Counted from the stretch's first letter, positions 9,732 to 19,730 are shown. The stretch: DNA of 64,000 bases from Pseudomonas brassicacearum (GCF_009601685.2 NZ_CP045701.2:992001-1056000); one strand, 5' to 3'. Made by a program: numbers and translations. The notes: generated from the sequence alone by a model not told the origin.

Positions 9732-10672
9732 TGGCGAAGATTCTTACCCTGACCCTCAACCCGGCGCTCGACCTCACGGTAGAGTTGGCGCGCCTGGAGC
9801 CGGGCCAGGTCAACCGCAGCGACGCCATGCACGCCCACGCCGCCGGCAAGGGCGTGAACGTGGCCCAAGTGTTGGCCGATCTCGGCCATACGCTGACGGT
9901 CAGTGGTTTTCTGGGCGAAGACAATGCCCAGGTGTTTGAGACGCTGTTTGCCCAGCGTGGTTTTGTCGACGCCTTTATCCGTGTTCCCGGCGAAACCCGC
10001 AGCAATATCAAACTGGCCGAGCAGGATGGGCGCATCACTGACCTCAACGGCCCGGGCCCGGTGGTTGATGAAGCCGCACAGCAGGCCTTGCTGGCGCGCC
10101 TTGAGCAAATCGCCCCCGGTCACGACGTGGTCGTGGTCGCGGGTAGCTTGCCTCGGGGCGTCAGCCCGCAGTGGTTGCAGGCCTTGATCATGCGCTTGAA
10201 AACACTCGGCCTGAACGTGGCCCTGGACACCAGTGGCGAAGCCTTGCGCGTCGCCCTGGCGGCGGGGCCGTGGCTGATCAAGCCGAACACCGAGGAGCTG
10301 GCCGACGCGCTGGGTTGCGAGGTGGTGAGCGAATTGGCCCAGGCGCAAGCGGCGCAGCGCCTGCATGCCCAGGGCGTCGAACATGTGGTGATTTCCCACG
10401 GTGCCGATGGCGTGAACTGGTTCAGTGTCGGTACGGCGCTGCATGCTTCGCCACCCAAGGTCAGCGTCGCCAGCACCGTGGGTGCCGGGGATTCGCTGCT
10501 GGCGGGCATGCTGCACGGCTTGCTCAGCGCCGACACCCCGGAGCAGACGCTGCGCACCGCCACGGCCATCGCCGCCATGGCGGTCACGCAGATCGGTTTT
10601 GGCATCCACGACACCGCGTTGCTGGCGTCGCTTGAACAGGGCGTGCGCGTGCGCCCCCTGACAGAACAATAA
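9731..10672 (+). CDS. fruK: FruK, 1-phosphofructokinase
   Basis: A PfkB-family sugar kinase (313 residues). It has the N-terminal NPALDLTV motif, the GKGVNVAQVL glycine-rich motif and the C-terminal VGAGDSLLAG motif with catalytic base Asp254. It phosphorylates fructose-1-phosphate, made by FruA/FruB, to fructose-1,6-bisphosphate. Its start overlaps the fruB stop by 1 bp, and fruA follows after 14 bp. It also controls the level of fructose-1-phosphate, the likely FruR effector. Confidence 0.96.
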   Translation: MAKILTLTLNPALDLTVELARLEPGQVNRSDAMHAHAAGKGVNVAQVLADLGHTLTVSGFLGEDNAQVFETLFAQRGFVDAFIRVPGETRSNIKLAEQDGRITDLNGPGPVVDEAAQQALLARLEQIAPGHDVVVVAGSLPRGVSPQWLQALIMRLKTLGLNVALDTSGEALRVALAAGPWLIKPNTEELADALGCEVVSELAQAQAAQRLHAQGVEHVVISHGADGVNWFSVGTALHASPPKVSVASTVGAGDSLLAGMLHGLLSADTPEQTLRTATAIAAMAVTQIGFGIHDTALLASLEQGVRVRPLTEQ

Positions 10673-10686
10673 GAGGGTTCGCAAGA

Positions 10687-12429
10687 ATGAAACTAGCCAT
10701 TGTGACGGCCTGCCCCAACGGCATGGTTACCAGTGTGTTGTGTGCCCGCCTGCTGGACGCCGCGGCGCAGCGCCAGGGTTGGAGCACCAGTGTCGAAGTC
10801 CATGACGCGGCCCATCCGGAACGCCAGTTGTCGGCGGCGACCCTCGAAGCAGCCGAGTGGGTCTTGCTGGTTGCCAGCGGCCCGGTGGACCTGTCGCGTT
10901 TCGTCGGCAAACGCCTGTTCCGCAGCACCCCGGCCCTGGCCCTCCAGGATGTTGATGCGGTGCTGCGCCGCGGCGCCGAAGAGGCCGAGGTTCTTCTCGC
11001 CTCGGATGTCGTGGAGCAAGTGCCGGCGGTGTCGACCGAGCGTGCGCCGCGCCTGGTTGCCATCACCGCATGCCCGACGGGCGTTGCCCATACCTTCATG
11101 GCCGCCGAGGCTTTGCAGCAGGCGGCGAAGAAGCTCGGCTACGACCTGCAAGTGGAAACCCAGGGGTCGGTCGGTGCGCGCAATCCGTTGAGCGCCGAGG
11201 CCATCGCCGAGGCGGACGTGGTGCTGCTGGCGACCGACATCGAAGTCGCCACCGAGCGTTTTGCCGGCAAGAAGATCTACCGCTGCAGCACGGGCATCGC
11301 CTTGAAACAGGCCGAAGCGACGCTGAACAAAGCGCTGGTCGAAGGTCGCCAGGAAAGCGCGTCGAGCGCTGCCGGCGCCCCGGCCAAGTCGGAGAAGACC
11401 GGCGTCTACAAGCACCTGCTGACGGGCGTGTCGTTCATGCTGCCGATGGTGGTGGCCGGTGGTCTGTTGATCGCCTTGTCGTTTGTATTCGGCATCACCG
11501 CCTTCAAGGAGCCCGGCACGTTGGCGGCCGCGCTGATGCAGATCGGCGGCGACACCGCGTTCAAATTGATGGTGCCGCTGCTGGCCGGCTACATCGCCTA
11601 TTCCATCGCCGACCGTCCGGGCCTGGCGCCGGGGATGATCGGCGGGATGCTGGCGAGCACCCTGGGCGCCGGCTTCATTGGCGGGATCATCGCCGGTTTC
11701 CTGGCCGGTTACGTGGCCAAGGCGATCAACCGCTACGCACGCCTGCCCCAGAGCCTGGAAGCACTCAAGCCGATCTTGATCATCCCGCTGCTGGCGAGCC
11801 TGATCACCGGCCTGGTGATGATCTACATCGTCGGCAAACCGGTGGCAGGCATGCTCGAAGGCCTGACCCATTTCCTCGACAGCATGGGTACCACCAACGC
11901 GATCCTGCTGGGCGTGCTGCTGGGGGCGATGATGTGCGTCGATCTCGGTGGGCCGATCAACAAGGCCGCCTACGCCTTTTCGGTGGGGCTGCTGGCTTCC
12001 CAGAGTTATGCACCGATGGCCGCGACCATGGCCGCCGGCATGGTGCCGCCCATTGGCCTGGGCATCGCCACTTTCATCGCCCGGCGCAAATTCGCCCAGA
12101 CCGAACGCGAGGCCGGTAAAGCTGCGTTGGTGCTGGGGCTGTGCTTCATCTCCGAAGGCGCGATTCCGTTCGCCGCCAAGGACCCGCTGCGGGTGATCCC
12201 GGCCAGCATCGCCGGCGGCGCGCTGACCGGTGCGCTGTCGATGTACTTCGGCTGCAAGCTCATGGCCCCCCACGGTGGTCTGTTCGTGATGCTGATCCCC
12301 AACGCCATCAACCATGCGCTGTTGTACCTGCTGGCGATCGTAGCGGGGAGCCTGCTGACGGGGGTGGCGTATGCGCTGCTCAAGCGGCCTGAGGTGGTGG
12401 AGATGGCGTTGGAGCCGGCCAAGGCCTGA
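10687..12429 (+). CDS. fruA: FruA, fructose-specific PTS EIIBC permease
   Basis: The 580-residue membrane permease begins with a degenerate IIB-like domain (Cys9 in TACPNGMVTS). The functional IIB-Fru domain follows, with Cys129 in TACPTGVAHTFMAAEA. From about residue 240 comes the multi-span IIC domain, with several long hydrophobic segments and the motif MMCVDLGGPINKAAY. It takes up fructose and releases fructose-1-phosphate inside the cell. It ends the fruBKA operon. The duplicated IIB arrangement matches the usual FruA of gammaproteobacteria. Confidence 0.96.
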   Translation: MKLAIVTACPNGMVTSVLCARLLDAAAQRQGWSTSVEVHDAAHPERQLSAATLEAAEWVLLVASGPVDLSRFVGKRLFRSTPALALQDVDAVLRRGAEEAEVLLASDVVEQVPAVSTERAPRLVAITACPTGVAHTFMAAEALQQAAKKLGYDLQVETQGSVGARNPLSAEAIAEADVVLLATDIEVATERFAGKKIYRCSTGIALKQAEATLNKALVEGRQESASSAAGAPAKSEKTGVYKHLLTGVSFMLPMVVAGGLLIALSFVFGITAFKEPGTLAAALMQIGGDTAFKLMVPLLAGYIAYSIADRPGLAPGMIGGMLASTLGAGFIGGIIAGFLAGYVAKAINRYARLPQSLEALKPILIIPLLASLITGLVMIYIVGKPVAGMLEGLTHFLDSMGTTNAILLGVLLGAMMCVDLGGPINKAAYAFSVGLLASQSYAPMAATMAAGMVPPIGLGIATFIARRKFAQTEREAGKAALVLGLCFISEGAIPFAAKDPLRVIPASIAGGALTGALSMYFGCKLMAPHGGLFVMLIPNAINHALLYLLAIVAGSLLTGVAYALLKRPEVVEMALEPAKA

Positions 12430-12526
12430 GATCACACTGCTTTGCCTACTGTGGGTGTTCATGAGTTCCTGTCACACCCACTTCACAGAGCCATGCTTAA
12501 GTTTTCCCATTTCAAGGGAGAACACC

Positions 12527-14068
12527 ATGAGCGAATTCGACCTGGGCCGCCGTCGTGTGATGCAAGCCGTGGGGGCGGGGTTGTTGTTGCCGGGGCTGGC
12601 GCCGGCGGTGATGGCTTCGGTCAAGGATCGGCCGGTGCTCACCGACGGTGTGCAGTCCGGCGACTTGCAGGGCGACCGGGCGATGATCTGGAGCCGCAGC
12701 GACCGTCCGGCGCGGATGGTGGTGGAGTGGGACACCCGCAGCAAGTTCAGCAATCCGCGTCGCTTCGTCTCGCCCATGGTCGATTCGCGCAGCGATTTCA
12801 CCGCCCGGGTCGAACTCACCGGCCTGCCGCCCGACCAGGCAATTTTCTACCGGGTGCATTTCGAAGACGCCCAGAGCGGTGCTGCCAGCGAACCCTGGTT
12901 GGGCCACCTGCGCAGCGTGCCGCAGTTCAAGCGCGACATCCGTTTTGTCTGGAGCGGCGACACCGTCGGCCAGGGCTTCGGCATCAACCCGGACATCGGC
13001 GGCATGCGCATCTACGAAGCCATGCGCCTGCGCCTGCCGGACTTTTTTATCCACAGCGGCGACACCATCTACGCCGACGGCCCGGTGCCGGCGCAAATCA
13101 CCGCCGAGAATGGACGCGTCTGGCGCAACCTCACCACCGAAGCCAAGAGCAAGGTCGCCGAGACCCTGGATGAGTATCGCGGCAACTATCGCTACAACCT
13201 GATGGACGAAAACGTACGCCGTTTCAATGCCGAGGTGCCGCAGATCTGGCAGTGGGACGACCATGAGGTGGTCAACAACTGGTCGCCGGGCAAGCAACTG
13301 GACGAGCGCTACCAGACCAAGGATATCCACAGCCTCGTGGGGCGCGCGCGACAGGCCTGGCTGGAATATGCGCCGATGCGCCTGCAGAAGGCCGACGGCG
13401 GTGGACGCATCTACCGCAAGCTCGGTTATGGGCCGTTGCTGGATGTGTTCGTGCTGGATATGCGCAGCTACCGCGAAGCCAACGACGCCAACCTCGGCGC
13501 GGCCAAACCGTTCCTGGGGCGTGAGCAGTTGAATTGGCTCAAGCGCGAACTCAAGCATTCCCGGGCCCAATGGAAAGTCATTGCCGCCGACATGCCCATC
13601 GGCCTCGGTGTGCCGGATGGCGAGGTCAGCCCCGGTGTGCCGCGCTGGGAAGCGGTGGCCAACGGTGATCCGGGCGCAGCCCAGGGCCGTGAAGTGGAGA
13701 TCGCCGAACTGCTCGGCTACCTGCGCAAGCATCAGGTGCGCAACTACGTCTGGCTCACCGCCGATGTCCACTATTGCGCCGCCCATCACTACCACCCCGA
13801 ACACGCCGCGTTCCAGGATTTCGAACCGTTCTGGGAGTTCGTCGCCGGGCCGCTCAATGCGGGCAGCTTCGGGCCCAACGCCTTGGACAAGACGTTTGGG
13901 CCCGAAGTGGTGTTCCAAAAAGCCCCCCCGGCCCAGAACACCTCGCCGTTCGCCGGGTATCAGTTCTTTGGCGAAGTGAACATCGACGGGCCAAGCGGGG
14001 AGATGAGCGTGGTGCTGCGGGACCTGGAAGGTGTGGCGGTGTTCGAGAAGAAGTTGCAGCCGGTTTGA
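12527..14068 (+). CDS. PhoD-type alkaline phosphatase/phosphodiesterase, Tat-exported
   Basis: A 513-residue protein with a twin-arginine-like signal (GRRRVMQAVGAGLLLPGLAPAVMA, residues 7-30, here broken into RRR plus hydrophobic core and AxA-like end). The PhoD N-terminal domain and the metallophosphatase domain follow. Ligand motifs are FVWSGDT (about 140), HSGDTIYAD (about 175-183), WDDHEVVNN (about 243) and LTADVHYCAAHH (about 411). PhoD enzymes are periplasmic or secreted phosphodi/monoesterases that use Ca and Fe. ATG 12527 follows AAGGGAG by 6 bp; longer frames upstream lack this site. No Pho box was recognised in the 97-bp gap after fruA. Confidence 0.88.
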   Translation: MSEFDLGRRRVMQAVGAGLLLPGLAPAVMASVKDRPVLTDGVQSGDLQGDRAMIWSRSDRPARMVVEWDTRSKFSNPRRFVSPMVDSRSDFTARVELTGLPPDQAIFYRVHFEDAQSGAASEPWLGHLRSVPQFKRDIRFVWSGDTVGQGFGINPDIGGMRIYEAMRLRLPDFFIHSGDTIYADGPVPAQITAENGRVWRNLTTEAKSKVAETLDEYRGNYRYNLMDENVRRFNAEVPQIWQWDDHEVVNNWSPGKQLDERYQTKDIHSLVGRARQAWLEYAPMRLQKADGGGRIYRKLGYGPLLDVFVLDMRSYREANDANLGAAKPFLGREQLNWLKRELKHSRAQWKVIAADMPIGLGVPDGEVSPGVPRWEAVANGDPGAAQGREVEIAELLGYLRKHQVRNYVWLTADVHYCAAHHYHPEHAAFQDFEPFWEFVAGPLNAGSFGPNALDKTFGPEVVFQKAPPAQNTSPFAGYQFFGEVNIDGPSGEMSVVLRDLEGVAVFEKKLQPV

Positions 14069-14106
14069 CTGTCAGTCGTGCCAGGAACCTCTGTGGGAGA
14101 AGCCTC

Positions 14107-14197
14107 TGTGGGAGCAAAGCTTGCTCGCGATAACGGTACATCTGTCAATAAATGGCTGGCTGACAGTCCGCTATCGCGAGCAAGCTTTGCTCCCACA
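14107..14197. repeat. REP doublet, TGTGGGAGC family
   Basis: TGTGGGAGCAAAGCTTGCTC and its inverted complement face each other across about 45 bp, between the converging ends of the PhoD-like gene and the PepSY reductase. A partial extra TGTGGGAG lies just upstream. Confidence 0.92.
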
Positions 14198-14220
14198 GGG
14201 GTACTAAAGATGGGCGTTTG

Positions 14221-16764
14221 TCAGTAGACATCCCGCCGATACCGACCCTGCTCGATCAGCCGCTCCACTTCCTCGCGCCCCAGCACGTTGTTGAGCACGT
14301 GATCCACCCCGGATGCCATGCCCTGCAAGCTGCCGCAGACATAGATCACCGCGCCGTCGGCCAGCCATTGCTTGAGCAGCGCGGCTGATTCCAGCAGGCG
14401 GTCCTGGACGTAGACTTTCTGCTTCTGATCCCGGGAGAAGGCCAGGTCCAGGCGTTCCAGGTCGCCTGAGGTCACCCATTCCTGCAATTCATCGCGGCAG
14501 TGGAAATCGTGTTCGCGGTTGCGCTCGCCAAACAGCAGCCAGTTGCGCTGCATGCCCTCGGTGACGCGCGCCTTGAGCAGGCTGCGCAGGCCGGCCAGAC
14601 CGGTGCCGTTGCCCAGCAGGATCATCGGCACGCCTTGGGCCGGCAGATGGAAGCTGCTGTTGCGGCGCAGCCGCAGGCTGATGGCGCTGCCCAACGGTGC
14701 GTGTTCGGTCAGCCAGCCCGAACCGACGCCGAGGCTGCCGTCGGCGTGACGTTCCTGGCGCACGATCAGTTCCAGCACACCGTCGGCCGGGATCGAGGCG
14801 ATGGAGTACTCGCGTATCGACAGCGGCGCCAGGGCATCCACCAGTGCCTGGGCATGCAGGCCGACCAGGTGGGCACGGTTTTCCGGGAGTTGGCGGGTCG
14901 CCAGGGCCTGGTCGAGGCTCTGGGACAGGCCATCGACCTGTACGCGCGCGTGGCCGGAGAGGCCGAGCCCGTCGAGCAAATGTTCGATGGCCAACAGGTC
15001 ATTGCGCGGCAGGATTTCCACCAGGTCACCGGCCAGCCAACTGCTCGGGCCAGGGGCGGTGAGGCCCAGCAGGTACACGCCCGAGCTGCTGCTGTCGGGG
15101 TTGAGCAGGGTGCGTTGGCTCAGCGTCCAGTTCTCGAAGCTTGGCGCTTGCCAGGCATCCAATGGCGCCTGGCCGGTCAGTTCGGCCAATTGCTGTTGCC
15201 AGTGACGCAGGGCGTAAGGGTCGCCGCTGTCCACTTCCACTGGCGCGAACAGGGTCTTGCCGCCGTGTTCCGCCAGCCAGGCGTGCAGGCGCCGGGCGAA
15301 GCCGCAGAAGTGTTCATATTGCCGGTCGCCCAGGCCCAGCACCGAATACTGCAGGCGCTCCAGGCTCAAGGCCTGGCCCAGCACCTTGCGTTCGAAACCG
15401 CGGGCGCTGTCCGGTCCTTCGCCGTCGCCAAAGGTGCTGACGACAAACAGCGCGTGGGTAGCGTTGTTCAGGTCCTGCTCACGAACGCTGGCCAGTGGCT
15501 GGACGTTCACGGGCAAGCCAGCGGCCTGAAGTTGGCCGGCGGTCTGCCAGGCCAGTCGCTCGGCGAAACCGCTTTGGCTGGCGAAGCCGATCAGCCAGGC
15601 CGGCGCATTGCCCGGGTTGGCGCTCAGGGCCTGGCGGGCGTTTCTGGCCTGGCGCTTCTTGCGGCGACGGTCCAGGTACAGCAACCAGCCGGTGATGAAG
15701 AACAGCGGCATGGTCAGTGCGGCGACGGTCATCAGGATCCGCCCGACCAGGCCGAAGTAACTGCCGACATGCAGGGCATAGACACTGGTCAGCAACTGCG
15801 CCTTGAGGCTCTTGTCGCTGTAGCGGCTGTGTCGGCTGACAACGCCGGTGGCCGGGTCGAGGGTGAGCTGGTTCAGCGCCCGGTCGTGGGGCGAGTTTTT
15901 CAGCAGGTAGAACACGGTCGCCGGTTGTCCGGCCACGGGCGGCATGCGCACGTTATAGGCCGACAGTCCGGGGCCGGCAGCGCTGTAGATGCTGCTCCAC
16001 ATGGCCCGGTAATCGGCCACGGGAAGTGGGCCGCTTGGCACCGGGCCGCGATTGCGCACCCGTTCCTCTTTCGGTGAATCGGAGAGCAGGCGGGTCACGC
16101 CTTTGTTGTACCACTCGTAGGACCAGGTCAGCCCGGTCAGGGCCGCCAACAGATAGAACACCAGGCACCAGGTGCCCGCCACCGAGTGCAGGTCCCAATT
16201 GAAGCTGCGGCCTTTTTTCCCCCAGTCGAGGGTCAGCCAGGCGCGCCAGCTTTTCCATTGGCGCGGCCAACGCAGGTACAGCCCGGACAGGCAGAAAAAC
16301 ACCAGGATCAGTGTGCAGGCACCGGTGATTTGCCGACCGACATCATCCAGGGTCAGGACGCGGTGCAACCTGAGTATCAGGCCGAAGAAGTCCTGGCCCG
16401 TCACATCGCCCATGAATTGTGCGTTGTAAGGGTTGAAATAGCGCACGGCGCCACGTTTTTCCCCAGCAGGCGCCGCAAAGATCACCCGCGCAGCGTTACC
16501 GCTGTCGGTCTCGACCCAGAGCATGGCGACAGTCTTGCCGGCGGCGGCTTCGATCTGCTCTACCAGCTCGGCGGGCGGCAGGACGCCGGCCGGCTGCTTC
16601 TCGACCATCAGCACTTGCGGATTCAAGGCCCGCAGGATTTCATCCTGGAACGACACCACAGCCCCGGTAACGCCCATCAACGCCAGGACCAGTCCGGCAC
16701 TGATGCCGAAAAACCAGTGCAACTGGAACAGGGTTTTCTTCAACACGTCGCTCGCCTTGTTCAT
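14221..16764 (-). CDS. PepSY membrane domain-flavodoxin-FNR fused reductase (PiuB-like)
   Basis: The 847-residue protein has three parts. The N-terminal PepSY-associated membrane domain has TM segments near residues 14-36, 140-160, 190-215 and 340-365. A flavodoxin-like FMN domain begins at IGFASQSG (about 388). A ferredoxin-NADP reductase-like domain follows, with the FAD motif REYSIAS (about 650), NADPH motifs [11 protein letters not shown] (about 715) and YVCGSLQGM, and a C-terminal RYRRDVY. This fits a reductase that passes electrons from NADPH to a periplasmic or membrane acceptor, probably ferric siderophore. It resembles the PA4513 (piuB) product of P. aeruginosa. No TonB receptor gene is adjacent here. 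Confidence 0.85.
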   Translation of the reverse strand: MNKASDVLKKTLFQLHWFFGISAGLVLALMGVTGAVVSFQDEILRALNPQVLMVEKQPAGVLPPAELVEQIEAAAGKTVAMLWVETDSGNAARVIFAAPAGEKRGAVRYFNPYNAQFMGDVTGQDFFGLILRLHRVLTLDDVGRQITGACTLILVFFCLSGLYLRWPRQWKSWRAWLTLDWGKKGRSFNWDLHSVAGTWCLVFYLLAALTGLTWSYEWYNKGVTRLLSDSPKEERVRNRGPVPSGPLPVADYRAMWSSIYSAAGPGLSAYNVRMPPVAGQPATVFYLLKNSPHDRALNQLTLDPATGVVSRHSRYSDKSLKAQLLTSVYALHVGSYFGLVGRILMTVAALTMPLFFITGWLLYLDRRRKKRQARNARQALSANPGNAPAWLIGFASQSGFAERLAWQTAGQLQAAGLPVNVQPLASVREQDLNNATHALFVVSTFGDGEGPDSARGFERKVLGQALSLERLQYSVLGLGDRQYEHFCGFARRLHAWLAEHGGKTLFAPVEVDSGDPYALRHWQQQLAELTGQAPLDAWQAPSFENWTLSQRTLLNPDSSSSGVYLLGLTAPGPSSWLAGDLVEILPRNDLLAIEHLLDGLGLSGHARVQVDGLSQSLDQALATRQLPENRAHLVGLHAQALVDALAPLSIREYSIASIPADGVLELIVRQERHADGSLGVGSGWLTEHAPLGSAISLRLRRNSSFHLPAQGVPMILLGNGTGLAGLRSLLKARVTEGMQRNWLLFGERNREHDFHCRDELQEWVTSGDLERLDLAFSRDQKQKVYVQDRLLESAALLKQWLADGAVIYVCGSLQGMASGVDHVLNNVLGREEVERLIEQGRYRRDVY

Positions 16765-16937
16765 TTACTGTTCATCACGGCGTGCATTATGCCGTGTGTT
16801 ATCGAGAAGCATTCATAAACACACGCAAAAGCCTCGATCATTTGCATGAGCGGGGCTTGTTGCCGCTGTGACCAAGCCGCTAGCGCCCTGGCCCGCGTCC
16901 GTAGGAACTGTGTAGAAACCGTAGGAACCGCAGGAGC

Positions 16938-17053
16938 TGTAGGAGCTGTCGAGTGCAACGAGGCTGCGATCTTGTCCCAGACAATTGAGTAGAAAGCGAA
17001 ATCGAAAGCGAAAGATCAAGATCAAAAGATCTCAGACTTCGCCTGCTCCTACA
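16938..17053. repeat. REP-type inverted repeat, TGTAGGAGCTG family
   Basis: A TGTAGGAGCTGTCGAGTGC arm and a CTCCTACA arm enclose GCTGCGATCTTG and AAAGATCAAGATC. Degenerate extra copies (GTAGGAACTG, GTAGGAACCG) precede it from 16901. The remaining gap (17054-17422) becomes strikingly AT-rich. Confidence 0.8.
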
Positions 17054-17166
17054 GAGCCCAGCGCTCGCCGCGTCGGCACGGTGTTGATGTTGTATGCGAA
17101 TTTTCGCTGGTTCACGGCTCAACTCGATACGGCACCCACCTGTCGCCTAGTTGATTGTCATCGTGG

Positions 17167-17340
17167 ATGGACGAGTATCGGGTGCGCATCGAACAGTTGG
17201 AAAATCAGTTGAATAGTTGCTCTATGGGGCTGTTATTTATTGCTCGGTCAGGGGTGTTTATTGTTGTTGTCCTGCTTTGGTATTGTTCTCTAATATTTGA
17301 TTTTTTTTTGCTTTTGACTGGGTTTGTCCTGATGGATTAG
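17167..17340 (+). CDS. Possible small hydrophobic membrane protein
   Basis: A 57-codon frame beginning MDEYRVRIEQLENQL. A strongly hydrophobic segment from about residue 13 to the end (GLLFIARSG, FIVVVLLWYCSLIF, DFFLLLTGFVL) could form one or two membrane helices. It lies in the AT-rich leader just upstream of the toxin-like gene. No convincing ribosome binding site precedes the ATG, and a TTG lies 4 codons upstream. It may be a chance frame in AT-rich DNA. No family is recognised. Confidence 0.3.
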   Translation: MDEYRVRIEQLENQLNSCSMGLLFIARSGVFIVVVLLWYCSLIFDFFLLLTGFVLMD

Positions 17341-17422
17341 TGTTGGTGGCGCTGCACTTGCTTTTACCCTTGATGTAAGCGAGTGAGTAATTTGGAGCAG
17401 TAATTTAATTAAAGGATTAATT

Positions 17423-19684
17423 ATGAATGCTAATAGTCTATGGAACGATGCACTTGAAAATGCCTCTGCCGACGACCTTGCCCGGTTTGCACAACTTGTG
17501 CCCAAGACGCTCGCCAATGCCTCTGCGCCAGAGCAGGAAGGCAACTCTCGTGGCAAAGGGTTATTGCTGACGAAAAAACAGATCATTGACCTGCGCAAAT
17601 ACGAAGCCGCCGCCTTGGCACTTCCCTTCACCCTGGCGGATGTGAAGGATTACTTGAATTTTGGTGCCGACGCAGGCGTGGGGCTCAAACATGAGGATTT
17701 TTTAAGGACCTTCAGCGCCACTCGCCGTCATGCCCAACGTTGGTCGCCGTTGCGCGAAGCAATCATGCTGACTGGTAGTCAATTGAAATTATTTGCTGCA
17801 AGCATGACCCTTTACGGTCGAGATATAGAAGAAGTCTATGCCGATGTCAGGGCTTGCGGTTTGCTGGATAAACATAACATCAGGAACTTGGAAGAGTTAA
17901 AACGCCTGGAGCTGGAATTGGGAGATAAATTTCCGGGTATTGAATTGGAATCTGACACCGTCAGCGACTTGGGATACTACCTGGACCAGATTTTCAAACG
18001 GATCAAGGACAATCTGGACGGTGTCACCGCGATCAAGGAACAGTTGGCTTCGTTTGGTTATGATTTACGCGAGTACATCCTTCCTGAAATAAAGTTGCGC
18101 ATCAGTTTGATTGGCAGCAACTCGCTGCCAGCCGACATCGAGACGCTCAAGCAGCAAATTGATGAGCGGTCCCGGCAGATCAACGAGAAAAACGCCGACT
18201 ACAAGAATGCCGTGGAAAAATCCATCGGGGCTGCTGCAGGAATGAACCTGCTCGGCCTGGCGCTGGCGATCTACCTGGGCGTAGAGGCTGAGAACATCCG
18301 GGCGCAAAGGAATAGCCTCTACAAGGAACAGGAAGAGGCGATTGAAACGCTGAAGAGTAAGAACCAGACACTCGGCTCCTTGACGCGCGTAAAGCACGAC
18401 CTGCAAGGACTGGAACTGGTCGCTGTCGATGCGGATATCGCCACGCAGAACCTGATGCATGTCTGGAACGTCATGCATCTATACGTGAAAGATTCCCAGG
18501 ATGCGGTTTCCAGGATTACCGACGCTTTAAGTCTGAGGCGCTTTATGTCGGCATTCCGAGAAGTGGTCAAACCGTGGAGTCAGATCGAGCATGATGCCGA
18601 TGCGTTGATTGCAGTATTCAAGGAGGCCGACGCGGAGTATGAGCGCAATTATCGCGTCCAGCCTCGACTCGAATTCTATCGGGCACTGCCCAGCGCTTAT
18701 CCGGCTGTGGACCGCCAGATCATGGCTGACAGCCACACATTGATGCGAGACGGAGCGGTTAGATCCAAGGCGCTATTCATCAATTGGAACTACCTGCCGC
18801 AACTGCATGATCGGTTCCGTGATCTGGTGGGCAATGTGAGTCAGAGCAGCGGCGTTCTGAGTACGTCTGCTCTGAACATGAAGGTGGGACTCGACGGCAG
18901 CATGCGGCGCCTGGAACGTCTCGAAAAAGAATTGACGGATGCGTCGGATCAACAAGAGATAGAAGAAATCGAGGCTGACCGCGCGGAGGAGTTGCTCAGG
19001 ATCGCTTCTCTAGTGGTTCGGCCCGTCCAGCAACTCGCCAGTCAATTGTCGGCGATCGATGACCGTTTTGATCGACGCTTAACGTTGGGTTTCATTGACG
19101 ACCTTGGCAACGAGCAACAAACCGTCCAGGCATCTCTGGATCGAATGAATGATGAACGTACCGAGCGCCAGAACGAACGCGCAGTCATCAACGAAGCCAT
19201 TGAGGCGCTGAAGACGGGCGGGGTTGAGGCGATTGGCAACGATTTGCTCCTGACGCTGGAAGAAGTCATGAAGCTCGGTATTGCACCCCCTCAGGTGCAA
19301 TTGGTCATGTTCGCCATCGAACAACTTAAAAAGACCCTCGGACAAATCGGCGATGGGCTTCGGTTCCTCGACATGGTGCGCGAGCGGGACAAACTGGTTG
19401 AGAAAATCGAGGCGCTGGCACGCGATATCGAGACGAAAACCCGAGTCCTGACCTCACTCAAAGGGAAAGTCGAGTTTCTCCAGAACATTCACACCCTTGA
19501 CGACCAGCGCCAGCGCTACGTGGGTGAATACCAGCGCGCAGTAGAGGCTTTCCAATCGTTCGTCTCGCAGATCGATGCCGGCAAGCAAGCCGATGACGCG
19601 CAGCGCAGTCGCGAATTCATCAATCACGCACAGCTGTTCAGCGCCTTCTTGACCCCGCTGGCACTGCCTTTGACTGCACATTGA
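17423..19684 (+). CDS. XaxA-XaxB-like single-chain alpha-pore-forming toxin (candidate)
   Basis: A 753-residue, almost entirely alpha-helical protein without a signal peptide. Residues about 45-410 look like alpha-xenorhabdolysin subunit A. They have an LLLTKKQIIDLRKYE start, a long coiled coil (about 185-265), a hydrophobic head segment at about 268-287 (IGAAAGMNLLGLALAIYLG), a second coiled coil, and a tail motif FMSAFREVVKPW near 374-385. Residues about 430-750 look like subunit B: long helices, an EAIGNDLLLTLEEVM/APPQVQLVMFAIEQLKK segment (602-637), and GKVEFLQNIHTLDDQRQRYVG near 681. XaxA and XaxB are normally separate proteins of about 400 and 350 residues, so this looks like a fusion. 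ATG follows AAAGGA by 6 bp. The family call is from pattern memory and needs a profile search. Confidence 0.6.
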   Translation: MNANSLWNDALENASADDLARFAQLVPKTLANASAPEQEGNSRGKGLLLTKKQIIDLRKYEAAALALPFTLADVKDYLNFGADAGVGLKHEDFLRTFSATRRHAQRWSPLREAIMLTGSQLKLFAASMTLYGRDIEEVYADVRACGLLDKHNIRNLEELKRLELELGDKFPGIELESDTVSDLGYYLDQIFKRIKDNLDGVTAIKEQLASFGYDLREYILPEIKLRISLIGSNSLPADIETLKQQIDERSRQINEKNADYKNAVEKSIGAAAGMNLLGLALAIYLGVEAENIRAQRNSLYKEQEEAIETLKSKNQTLGSLTRVKHDLQGLELVAVDADIATQNLMHVWNVMHLYVKDSQDAVSRITDALSLRRFMSAFREVVKPWSQIEHDADALIAVFKEADAEYERNYRVQPRLEFYRALPSAYPAVDRQIMADSHTLMRDGAVRSKALFINWNYLPQLHDRFRDLVGNVSQSSGVLSTSALNMKVGLDGSMRRLERLEKELTDASDQQEIEEIEADRAEELLRIASLVVRPVQQLASQLSAIDDRFDRRLTLGFIDDLGNEQQTVQASLDRMNDERTERQNERAVINEAIEALKTGGVEAIGNDLLLTLEEVMKLGIAPPQVQLVMFAIEQLKKTLGQIGDGLRFLDMVRERDKLVEKIEALARDIETKTRVLTSLKGKVEFLQNIHTLDDQRQRYVGEYQRAVEAFQSFVSQIDAGKQADDAQRSREFINHAQLFSAFLTPLALPLTAH

Positions 19685-19730
19685 GCCTCGACACGCAGCT
19701 ATAGCTGTCTGGGCTTTGAAACAATGACGA

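Noticed and set aside
10693..12462. 589-codon frame antisense to fruA
   Set aside because: It has the same composition artefact as the fruB antisense frame, and no ribosome binding site or domain is visible.
12512..16077. Long frames antisense to the PhoD-like gene (12512-13918) and to the PepSY reductase (14500-16077)
   Set aside because: Both lie fully within well-supported genes and show only shadow codon bias.
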